Assembly (NCBI RefSeq): GCF_009758125.1
Contig: NZ_WRXO01000004.1
Location: forward strand, 62,001-126,000
Source of the DNA: Chitinophaga oryziterrae
GTDB taxonomy: Bacteria; Bacteroidota; Bacteroidia; Chitinophagales; Chitinophagaceae
DNA length: 64,000 nucleotides
Reading direction: 5' to 3'
Shown here: positions 54,427-62,047 of the stretch, piece after piece
Position numbering within the stretch: the stretch's first letter is position 1
Layout of the letters: the number at the start of each line of letters is the position of its first letter
Notes under the pieces: model-generated
What the model saw: only the letters and a program-made list of their open reading frames with translations
What the model was told of the DNA's origin: nothing
Databases searched by the model: none
Program-made: the position numbers and the translations under genes

Positions 54427-54732
54427 GGTGGTAACGTTTAATGAATAGTCCTCTCCTGTCTTTAGCCTGGAGGCAATGCCATGGAGTGGTTGTTCAGCAT
54501 ATAAGTCGAAGTGCTAATAATATTTATTACAGGTGATGTACAAGGAGATAGCAAATAGGCTTGGGCCTTCATGGGTTAAGCATTTGGGGGGTTAAGTAGA
54601 AATTGGTAGTTATTACTAATTTAGTAAAATTTTTTCAATGCTGAAAGTTTTATTGTCACTGTTCGATGGTGAATCCATTTATTGCTGAAATAGCTATATA
54701 GGTAGTAACTTTGCATCAATTGCGAACAAAAT
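54427..54732. other. Gap between the short peptide gene and pirin
   Basis: About 300 bp. It holds the pirin promoter at 54682-54713 and, presumably, the promoter of the minus-strand peptide gene, for which no clear -7 box was found. No other ORF is supported. Confidence 0.5.
54682..54713 (+). promoter_or_regulatory. Putative promoter of the pirin gene
   Basis: TTG at 54682-54684 and TAACTTTG at 54706-54713 (exact -7 box) are separated by 21 bp, the usual Bacteroidota spacing. The start codon follows 19 bp downstream. Confidence 0.6.
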
Positions 54733-55641
54733 ATGCTTGATCTCATTATAGAATCCCGGCAGGCGGTAATAGCCCCGGGTTTTTCCGTAAAACGTATCCT
54801 TCCGTTCCGGTTAAAGAGAATGATAGGCCCTTTCATCTTTATGGACCATGGTGGTCCCATTAGCGTACCCGCAACGACCAACTTAGATGTGTTACCGCAC
54901 CCTCATATTGGTTTGTCAACGGTAAGTTATCTGCTTGAGGGGAATGTAACGCATAGAGACAGTCTTGGCGTGGAGCAACTGATAAAGCCCGGGGAGGTGA
55001 ACTGGATGACTGCCGGGAAAGGGATAGCCCATAGCGAACGTTTTGAGGACCCGGCAATACTGGCCGGCGGTGGGCTCGAAATGATCCAAACCTGGGTAGC
55101 ACTTCCCGAAAAGGACGAAGAAGCAGACCCTTCATTTAAAAACTATACGGCGGAAGAATTACCGGTTTTTACCGACAAGGGGGTATGGATGCGTTTAATA
55201 GCTGGTGATGCTTACGGGTTAACAAGTCATGTTAAGACAAGTTCACCCTTGTTTTACCTGCATGTTGTACTCAATGAGGGCGCCCGGTTCGGTCTTCCAA
55301 TGGAACATAGCGAAAGAGGTGTGTACATCGTTAAGGGCAGTGTTGAAGTGAACGGTGTTACCTATACGGAAGGCAGGCTGTTGGTATTTACTAAAGGTGT
55401 AGATCCCCTGATCATTGCAAAGGAAAATGCCACGTTAATGATGCTGGGAGGCGAACACCTGGGAGACCGGTATATCTGGTGGAACTTTGTGTCCAGCCGG
55501 AAAGAAAGGATTGAGCAGGCCAAGGAAGATTGGAAACAGGGCCGTATTCTTTTACCTCCTGCAGATAATAAAGAATTTATTCCGCTGCCTGAAGACAATT
55601 CCAGGCCTGCCGGCGGACCTCCTCCCGGAGCCCTTTCCTGA
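54733..55641 (+). CDS. Pirin-family protein
   Basis: A 302-residue double cupin of the pirin family. The conserved N-terminal cupin has the metal site HPHIGLSTVSYLLEG with further ligands in RDSLG and the downstream MTAGKGIAHSER, and the C-terminal half has a second, degenerate cupin. The opening PFRLKRMIGPFIFMDHGGP is also family-typical. Bacterial pirins include quercetinase-like dioxygenases and regulators of central metabolism; which applies here is unknown. A cupin gene lies immediately downstream on the opposite strand. Confidence 0.93.
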   Translation: MLDLIIESRQAVIAPGFSVKRILPFRLKRMIGPFIFMDHGGPISVPATTNLDVLPHPHIGLSTVSYLLEGNVTHRDSLGVEQLIKPGEVNWMTAGKGIAHSERFEDPAILAGGGLEMIQTWVALPEKDEEADPSFKNYTAEELPVFTDKGVWMRLIAGDAYGLTSHVKTSSPLFYLHVVLNEGARFGLPMEHSERGVYIVKGSVEVNGVTYTEGRLLVFTKGVDPLIIAKENATLMMLGGEHLGDRYIWWNFVSSRKERIEQAKEDWKQGRILLPPADNKEFIPLPEDNSRPAGGPPPGALS

Positions 55642-55659
55642 TAAACTGTAATTAGTATA

Positions 55660-55989
55660 TCAGAGGGCCTTATAGTCTTCTCTCACGGGACTGAATATGT
55701 CGAATATCTTACAATCCGTCAAGGCAACGCCTCCATGTTCTGCCATTGACGGAATGACGGCTACCATGCCTTTGGTATACACCCTTGTTTCTCCGGCTAT
55801 CGTTAATTCAAACTCACCGTCCTCCACCTGGGTTACCTGTTCATGAATATGCTTATGAAGCGGAAGTACGGCCCCTTTGTCAACATCCCAATAACTCAGG
55901 GTCATGCTGTCGGTATGCACAAACCTTGCCTGGAAACCCGGGAGAATCTCTTTACGATCAATATTATTTAACTGAAACACGTTGGACAT
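55660..55989 (-). CDS. Small single-domain cupin protein
   Basis: A 109-residue cupin. The first cupin motif is DKGAVLPLHKHIHEQVTQVE, with metal-ligand candidates in HKHIHE, and the second motif GMVAVIPSMAEHGGVALTD supplies the last His. It is convergent with pirin, 18 bp apart. Likely a metal-dependent sugar- or small-molecule-binding protein; no specific reaction can be given. Confidence 0.88.
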   Translation of the reverse strand: MSNVFQLNNIDRKEILPGFQARFVHTDSMTLSYWDVDKGAVLPLHKHIHEQVTQVEDGEFELTIAGETRVYTKGMVAVIPSMAEHGGVALTDCKIFDIFSPVREDYKAL

Positions 55990-56155
55990 TTAGCTGCATT
56001 TTGTACAGGTGAAATTAAAAAAAATAAACCGGGTTATTGTGTCGTTGAGTAACTTATATGAATAAGGTAACCCTATCATGCATGCAACCTTTTTATATTT
56101 AAGTAGTCTTTCTGACAGGAATATTAATTTGCCCCCTGACTTATTAAACCGATAA

Positions 56156-58189
56156 ATGAATATGTTACAACTACCAGTTAAAACGGCTTGCATTTTCATC
56201 GTAGGTGTCCTGTGTTGTCTGCAATTATCAGCCCATAATGGCAAAGTCGCTTATGCTTACCCGCTCGGGAAAATCAATGTAGACGGTGATTTATCCGATT
56301 GGCCTCCGACAGCAGTGAAATATTTAATCAAGACAAATATATCAGATACAAAACCTGGTGATGACGCTGACTTTAGCGGCTTTTTTCAACTGGGCTACCG
56401 GATGGAAAACCATTCATTGTATATTGCCTTTACAATAACGGATAATGATTTCGTAGAAGATACCACTAAAAATGTACGCTGGAACACGCAGGATGGGTTG
56501 CAGCTCAGCATTGATGCAAGACATCTGCCATCCGGTTCAGGCGTTGCGTCTTTTATGTACAGCAAAAAGCTACGTAACATTGATAAAGCTCTTTACGACT
56601 CCTTCGCTAAAAATGCCTCCTGGGATATGATGGAGGTCGCCTTTGCCAGAAAGGGCAATAAACGTTACTATGAGTGGCGTATCAGCCTGGGCGATCAGTT
56701 GACCGTGGATAAGTCTATTGGCTTCGACTTCCTGGTTTTTGACAAGGATGCAGATGACAGTTTCTCTTATATGGGTTGGGGTAAGGGAGAGGCTAAATAC
56801 AGGAACCCGAAAAGTCTGGGAGATATTGTCCCTTTAGCCGCTAATGAAAAACCGGCAACTGTTGCTGGTAACATTAGCTGGGATAAACCAATGAAGATGC
56901 CATTACCCGGTGAAGTTTATCTCCATTCGGTTCAAAATCCGAAATTATGGGTGGCAACCGATCTGGATAGTTCCGGCAATTATTCCACGGAGGTCCCGGC
57001 CGGCAAATATGAACTCCTGCTGCCGTATACTTATGTTCAAAATGGAAAGAATGTGTATGCGATTGAGCAGAAAAAACCAACAGTGGTTTTCGCAAAGGCA
57101 GGACAAAAGAACAACGCGCCCGGGATGATCATTTCAGGTTCTCCTGCACCTGATCTGATTCCTGAGAAAGGGACCCTTCACCAGTTTGGACCGGAAAGTG
57201 CCGGCAAGGTTGATCATTTCATAGAAACATACCAGAAGTACTACCAAATTCCTGGTGTTTCACTGGCATTAATAAAGGATGACAGTTTGGTGTATTACAA
57301 AACGTATGGTGTCCGAAACACATTCACTGGTGAGAAAGTTGACGAAAATACCCTTTTTGAAGCAGCTTCAGTTACAAAGCCGGTGTTCGCATTTGCGGTT
57401 CAAAGGCTGGCAGAGCGTGGAATAATTGACCTTGACAAGCCATTGTATCTCTATCTTCCTTATCCGGATATCGAATACGATGAACGATATAAACTGATGA
57501 CGGCAAGACATGTGTTGACGCATCGTACCGGCTTTCCTAATTGGCGATGGATGAATAAAGATGGAAAATTGAATCTTATGTTTACGCCGGGAACGGACTA
57601 TAGTTATTCCGGTGAAGGCTTCGAGTACCTGAAAATGGTTGTCGAAAAAATTACCGGCAAGAAAGTGGAGCAGGTTTTACAGGAAGAAGTGTTGCATCCA
57701 ATTGGACTTTATCATACTTTTTTTTCCAGGAACGACTCTTTAAAGCTCATGGCTGCTAATGGTCACTATGATATGCTGCCCACATACGACGAATTACCTG
57801 AATCTCCAGGCATGGCATACTCTATGTATACAGAGGCCCGCATATTCACTAAATTCATGCTTTATCTGCTTGAACAAAAAGGATTGAATGCACAAACCTA
57901 CCAGGCTATGTTCGAAAAACACTCCGATTTTCACTACAAGCCTGAAGATAAAAAGCCCAGATATCCTGCTTATATGGGTGAGAGCCTTGAAATAAGGGAA
58001 ACACCCTTTGGCAAGTCTTTTGGTCATGGTGGGAATAACGGTGATTTTAAGTGTCGCTTTGAAGTATACCAGGACCTGAAAATGGGCTATGTGATTTTTA
58101 CGAACTCCAATACATCAGATGCATTAATAGATGCGCTTCGCGATTTTCTGGTAGAGGGAAAGGAGAATGTAAATTATCCCGGTAACTAA
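56156..58189 (+). CDS. CBM9-like domain fused to a class C beta-lactamase-fold serine hydrolase
   Basis: A 677-residue exported protein with signal peptide about 1-26 (VKTACIFIVGVLCCLQLSA). Residues about 30-240 look like a CBM9/DOMON-type sugar-binding domain (VDGDLSDWPPTAV, then QLGYRMENHSLYIAFTITDN). Residues about 250-325 are a linker beta domain. From about 350 begins a class C beta-lactamase-type hydrolase: SxxK is SVTK (Ser405, Lys408), the second motif Tyr484-Ser485-Gly486, and the HGG triad is at 624-626 (FGHGGNN). Such hydrolases are esterases or D,D-peptidases rather than antibiotic-resistance enzymes. Glycan binding suggests action on a cell-wall or polysaccharide ester. Confidence 0.85.
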   Translation: MNMLQLPVKTACIFIVGVLCCLQLSAHNGKVAYAYPLGKINVDGDLSDWPPTAVKYLIKTNISDTKPGDDADFSGFFQLGYRMENHSLYIAFTITDNDFVEDTTKNVRWNTQDGLQLSIDARHLPSGSGVASFMYSKKLRNIDKALYDSFAKNASWDMMEVAFARKGNKRYYEWRISLGDQLTVDKSIGFDFLVFDKDADDSFSYMGWGKGEAKYRNPKSLGDIVPLAANEKPATVAGNISWDKPMKMPLPGEVYLHSVQNPKLWVATDLDSSGNYSTEVPAGKYELLLPYTYVQNGKNVYAIEQKKPTVVFAKAGQKNNAPGMIISGSPAPDLIPEKGTLHQFGPESAGKVDHFIETYQKYYQIPGVSLALIKDDSLVYYKTYGVRNTFTGEKVDENTLFEAASVTKPVFAFAVQRLAERGIIDLDKPLYLYLPYPDIEYDERYKLMTARHVLTHRTGFPNWRWMNKDGKLNLMFTPGTDYSYSGEGFEYLKMVVEKITGKKVEQVLQEEVLHPIGLYHTFFSRNDSLKLMAANGHYDMLPTYDELPESPGMAYSMYTEARIFTKFMLYLLEQKGLNAQTYQAMFEKHSDFHYKPEDKKPRYPAYMGESLEIRETPFGKSFGHGGNNGDFKCRFEVYQDLKMGYVIFTNSNTSDALIDALRDFLVEGKENVNYPGN

Positions 58190-58221
58190 AGAATGTCTTA
58201 TACAGTATAAAAGAACGGGTA

Positions 58222-58563
58222 TTATTTTTCCGAAATTTTCCGACGGTGATTTTGGCCCCATTTGATCATTTCATCAACCAGGGGCTTTAGGCTTTTACAG
58301 TAAGGAGACACTGTGTATTCCACTGTTTTTGAGAGCGCATCATAGACCGTCCTTATCACCAGTTTGTTTTGCTCCAGATCTTTTAGCTCTTTCGACAATA
58401 CACGGGTGCTAATGGGCAGTACGCTGCGATGGATGTCCCGGAAGCGATAGCAACCCTGGTTAATCGCGATCAATATCGGCAATTTCCATTTACCGCTGAT
58501 GACAAACAGCGTATCCTGAACGTATTTTATTTTCTGGTCTATAGTCAGTTCTTTATCCTTCAT
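58222..58563 (-). CDS. HxlR-family winged-helix regulator
   Basis: A 113-residue regulator. The HxlR signature KWKLPILIAINQGCYRFRDI followed by VLSKELKDLEQNKLVIRTVY is clear. Unusually, no Cys is found near the N-terminus where redox-sensing relatives have one; the only Cys residues are at ...NQGCYRF and SPYCKSL. It diverges from the SDR gene, 74 bp apart, and probably represses it in response to an electrophile or quinone-type signal. Confidence 0.9.
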   Translation of the reverse strand: MKDKELTIDQKIKYVQDTLFVISGKWKLPILIAINQGCYRFRDIHRSVLPISTRVLSKELKDLEQNKLVIRTVYDALSKTVEYTVSPYCKSLKPLVDEMIKWGQNHRRKISEK

Positions 58564-58578
58564 ATTGGTATCCTATAG

Positions 58579-58608
58579 GTTACTGATATCAAATGTATAT
58601 CAATTAAC
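58579..58608. promoter_or_regulatory. Divergent promoters with imperfect palindrome
   Basis: TACATTTG on the minus strand (58590-58597) and TAACTTTG on the plus strand (58612-58619) are exact -7 boxes for the HxlR and SDR genes. The interval 58579-58608 is an imperfect inverted repeat (GTTA-TGATAT paired with ATATCA-TAAC), placed to block both; it is a candidate HxlR operator. Confidence 0.5.
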
Positions 58609-58637
58609 GAATAACTTTGTAGAAAATTGGATGACAC

Positions 58638-59534
58638 ATGAACGATAAAATTGTATTGATTACAGGAGCTACAGGCGGAATTGGCAAGGCAGCGGCCATT
58701 GCATTGGCGAAACAAGGTTTTACAGTGGTGATACATGGACGCAATCTGCAAAAAACAGAGCAGGTTTGTGAAGAAATAAGAACTGCAACTGGTAATGACA
58801 AAATAGACTTGATTGTGGCCAATCTTTTTTCATTAAAAGACGTGCGGAACATGGCCAATAGCTTTAAGCAAAAGTATAAACGCCTGGATGTTCTTGTTAA
58901 CAACGCCGGAGGAATTATGGGAAAAGACAGGGAAACAACGATAGATGGAGTTGAAAAGACAATGGCAGTAAATCTATTGGCACCCTTTCTTTTGACAGCG
59001 CTATTGTTGGACATATTGAAGAACAGCAATGATGGCCGCATCATCAATGTTTCATCCAATTCGCACAAGTTGAATGCAAAACCGGACTTTGACGATTTAT
59101 CATTGGAAAAAGGATATAACCCATTAAGGGCTTATGGAAATGCCAAATTGTTTTTGATATGGATTACCCAACACCTCAGCCAAACATTCAATCAGCAAGG
59201 AATCAAAAACATAACTGCAAATGCCCTTCATCCCGGAGCAGTGGCGACAAACTTTGGTGTTGAAAGTAATCTTGGCGCTGTGCTCAATTTTATTGCAAAA
59301 CTGGCAAGGCCATTATTCAAAACGCCGGAGCAAGGCGCAGACACAATCGTTTATTTAGCCACATCAGGCGAAGTAAAGCATAGCAGCGGAAAGTATTTTG
59401 TGAACAGAAAGCAGGCAAGCGTAGCAGAGAAGTACTATTCTGAAAAAAATGAAAAAGCAGTGTGGGATTATTGCATGGAAAATACGAAAGCGTTCAAAAG
59501 TCCTGTAAATTTAGAACATCCGGGCTCAAAGTAA
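58638..59534 (+). CDS. SDR-family oxidoreductase (retinol-dehydrogenase-like)
   Basis: A 298-residue NAD(P)-dependent SDR. The cofactor motif is ITGATGGIGKAAAI, followed by Arg in VIHGRNLQKT that favours NADP. NNAGG is present, the catalytic Ser is in INVSSNSHKL, and YxxxK is YGNAKLFLIW. The overall pattern resembles the WW-domain oxidoreductase and retinol dehydrogenase group. Divergent from the HxlR gene, likely its main target. Substrate unknown. Confidence 0.92.
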   Translation: MNDKIVLITGATGGIGKAAAIALAKQGFTVVIHGRNLQKTEQVCEEIRTATGNDKIDLIVANLFSLKDVRNMANSFKQKYKRLDVLVNNAGGIMGKDRETTIDGVEKTMAVNLLAPFLLTALLLDILKNSNDGRIINVSSNSHKLNAKPDFDDLSLEKGYNPLRAYGNAKLFLIWITQHLSQTFNQQGIKNITANALHPGAVATNFGVESNLGAVLNFIAKLARPLFKTPEQGADTIVYLATSGEVKHSSGKYFVNRKQASVAEKYYSEKNEKAVWDYCMENTKAFKSPVNLEHPGSK

Positions 59535-59576
59535 TTTTGGCATAAGTTTCACTTTCTAAGACCGGCTATACAGTTT

Positions 59577-59597
59577 CGGTTTCAAAACCGGTTTTTT
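59577..59597 (+). terminator. Intrinsic terminator after the SDR gene
   Basis: Stem CGGTTT/AAACCG (59577-59582, 59585-59590) followed by G and six T. Confidence 0.65.
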
Positions 59598-59676
59598 CCC
59601 GATCGCGTAAACCTTTTTCCGGATCCGATCAGATGAATATATCATGATTTAGGACCTTTGCTGCACATTTATACGT

Positions 59677-61848
59677 ATGAGCAAATTACTGTTCGGGCTG
59701 CCTTTCATTTTGCTGCCCGTTATTGCCAGTGGGCAGCGACCAACTGATTCAACCAGGATCCATTATCTAAAAAACTTTACAGTCAATGGTATCCGTACCA
59801 TCCGTGGTACCGGCCATCTCCCGGAAGAAAGAGAAGGAATTATCTATTCAGGAAAGAAAAACGAAGTAATTATTATAGACAGCCTGGATGCCAATAAAGC
59901 CATTAACAATACCAGGCAGATACTGGGCCGGATCCCGGGTCTGAATATAGCAGAAACAGAAACCGGCGGCTTTACCGCTAATGGTATTGCTACCCGCGGG
60001 TTGAATCCCACCCAGAGTATTGAAATGAATACCAGGCAAAACGGGTATAATATCAGCTCAGATATTTACGGCTACAATGAAGCATATTACCTGCCTCCTA
60101 TGGAGGCCGTAAGTCGCATCGAAATGGTGAGGGGGGCTGCAGCTCTCCAGTTCGGGCCGCAGTTCGGTGGTTTAGTGAACTATGTATTGAAGGACCCTCC
60201 CCAAAATAAACCTTTTGAGTTTACTACCTCGCAGACTGCCGGAAGTTTTGGATTATTCAATTCTTTCAATTCCTTTGCCGGTACTATCAGGAAATGGAGC
60301 TATTACAGCTTTATCCAGTACCGTACCCTGCAAGGTTACCGCCCCAACAGCCATCAACAGCAGCTATCCGCCTTTGGAAGGGTGCAATATAATGCCTCCG
60401 GTAAACTCAGCGCTGGCGTGGAATATTCTCTGTTACGTAACCGTATTAAAATGCCGGGAGGTTTAAATGACAGTATGTTCAACGCTGACCCAAAAGCTTC
60501 ATTCCGGGCACGCAACTGGCTCAAAAGCCCATGGAATGTCATAACCGGGTATCTGAACTATACTTTTTCTCCTGCCACTTCTTTAAATATAAAATCTACT
60601 TACCTGTTCAGCAGCAGATCATTAGTCTGGCGTAATGAAGATGGTGGCCCCGGTGTTTTAGATACCATAGACCCGTCAACCGGTGAGTATATTCCGAGGG
60701 AGGTGCAAAAAGAAGCCATGCATAATACCACTACCGAAATACGCCTGTTACATCACTATAAACTAGGCAACACCAGTAATACCCTTGCCGGCGGCCTGCG
60801 TTACAGTTATGCCTGGTTTAAAAGACAAGGCGGCGGCGAAGGAACTACCGGCTCAGACTTTGATATGGGTATTCAGGGGGAATATGAGTACGATCTGGAT
60901 TTTACCACTACTAATATTGCACCCTTTATAGAAAATATTTTCCGGGTCAATAAATATTTTTCTGTCACACCGGGAGTTCGGTTTGAGTATCTGAGAAGCA
61001 CTGCAAAGGGATATATCACTGATGGCGAAAAAGTTTTTACAGATAATAACAGGAACAGAACGATCTTGTTGTTTGGTATAGGCACGGAGTATAAAACCAG
61101 CAGGTATACCAATCTTTACGTCAATATCAGTCAGGCTTACAGGCCTATTGATTATGCCCAGCTAACGCCTGTTGGCATCACTTCCAAAATTGATCCTGAT
61201 CTGAAAGACGCAGATGGATTTAATGCAGACCTGGGCTATAGAGGCACCGTAAGCAATTTCCTGAACTTTGATATAGGATTGTTCTATCTGGCTTATAATC
61301 GCAGAATAGGCACTGTTTTATTAACAAATCCGGGTGGGGATCCTTATACTTACAGAACGAACGTGGCCAACAGTGCACATAAAGGGCTGGAAAGTTATAT
61401 AGAATTTAATATTTTAAAATATCTGCACCCCGATGCCAAAAGAGGAATAAGCATATTTGATGCTTTTGGTTACACAGATGCAAAATATACATCCGGTGAA
61501 TTTAAAAACAACCGGGTAGAAGCCGCCGTAAAATACATTAACCGGGTTGGGATCATTTATAATGATCAGCGGTTCTCTGCAACCTTCCAGGTGAATAATG
61601 TAGGAGATTCCTATGGGGATGCAACTAACGCGAAATTTAGTACCGACCCGGTAGCTGGATATATACCTGCTTATACCATATTTGATGTAAGTGCAACCTA
61701 TAAGTTTGGCCGGTATGCCTGTAAAGCAGGAATCAATAATATCGGCAATAAGGCATATTTCACCCGTCGAACGGATGAATACCCCGGACCCGGAATCATT
61801 CCTTCTGATGGCAGGAGCTTTTACATTGGCATATCCGGCAGGTTTTAA
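59677..61848 (+). CDS. TonB-dependent receptor (FecA/siderophore type)
   Basis: A 723-residue outer-membrane receptor. Signal peptide about 1-19 (MSKLLFGLPFILLPVIASGQ). There is no carboxypeptidase-regulatory or STN domain; the plug begins soon after, with IDSLDANKAINNTRQILGRI, GIATRGLNPTQSIEMN, and the final plug motif MEAVSRIEMVRGAAALQFGP. The barrel ends GRSFYIGISGRF. The TRGLNPTQS and MVRGAAALQFGP motifs resemble Fe(III)-dicitrate and other siderophore receptors more than SusC. A sequence GACCTTTG (59653-59660), one base off the -7 consensus, precedes it. Substrate is likely a ferric chelate. Confidence 0.92.
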   Translation: MSKLLFGLPFILLPVIASGQRPTDSTRIHYLKNFTVNGIRTIRGTGHLPEEREGIIYSGKKNEVIIIDSLDANKAINNTRQILGRIPGLNIAETETGGFTANGIATRGLNPTQSIEMNTRQNGYNISSDIYGYNEAYYLPPMEAVSRIEMVRGAAALQFGPQFGGLVNYVLKDPPQNKPFEFTTSQTAGSFGLFNSFNSFAGTIRKWSYYSFIQYRTLQGYRPNSHQQQLSAFGRVQYNASGKLSAGVEYSLLRNRIKMPGGLNDSMFNADPKASFRARNWLKSPWNVITGYLNYTFSPATSLNIKSTYLFSSRSLVWRNEDGGPGVLDTIDPSTGEYIPREVQKEAMHNTTTEIRLLHHYKLGNTSNTLAGGLRYSYAWFKRQGGGEGTTGSDFDMGIQGEYEYDLDFTTTNIAPFIENIFRVNKYFSVTPGVRFEYLRSTAKGYITDGEKVFTDNNRNRTILLFGIGTEYKTSRYTNLYVNISQAYRPIDYAQLTPVGITSKIDPDLKDADGFNADLGYRGTVSNFLNFDIGLFYLAYNRRIGTVLLTNPGGDPYTYRTNVANSAHKGLESYIEFNILKYLHPDAKRGISIFDAFGYTDAKYTSGEFKNNRVEAAVKYINRVGIIYNDQRFSATFQVNNVGDSYGDATNAKFSTDPVAGYIPAYTIFDVSATYKFGRYACKAGINNIGNKAYFTRRTDEYPGPGIIPSDGRSFYIGISGRF

Positions 61849-61951
61849 AAAAGGGGAAAGAATATTATCAAGTATTAGTCCTCTTCTATTAAAATACGGC
61901 CATGTGATCGCTTAGACGACTATCCATCTCCACCAGGTATCGAATGAAATA

Positions 61952-61979
61952 AGGTTGTATCGTACTTACGATACAACCT
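61952..61979. terminator. Hairpin after the TonB receptor
   Basis: A 13-bp perfect stem AGGTTGTATCGTA (61952-61964) with 61967-61979 and a 2-bp centre, between the receptor and the convergent edge gene. No T tract follows. Confidence 0.6.
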
Positions 61980-62047
61980 CAACGGTTATAGCTTAAGATG
62001 GCATGAAATAACAAAATACAGTCCTGGTATTTATTCATCTTATCTAT

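Noticed and set aside
56156..58189. Beta-lactam resistance gene
   Set aside because: The class C fold motifs are shared with esterases and peptidases, the YxN motif is YSG, and a glycan-binding-type domain is fused, so resistance is unlikely.
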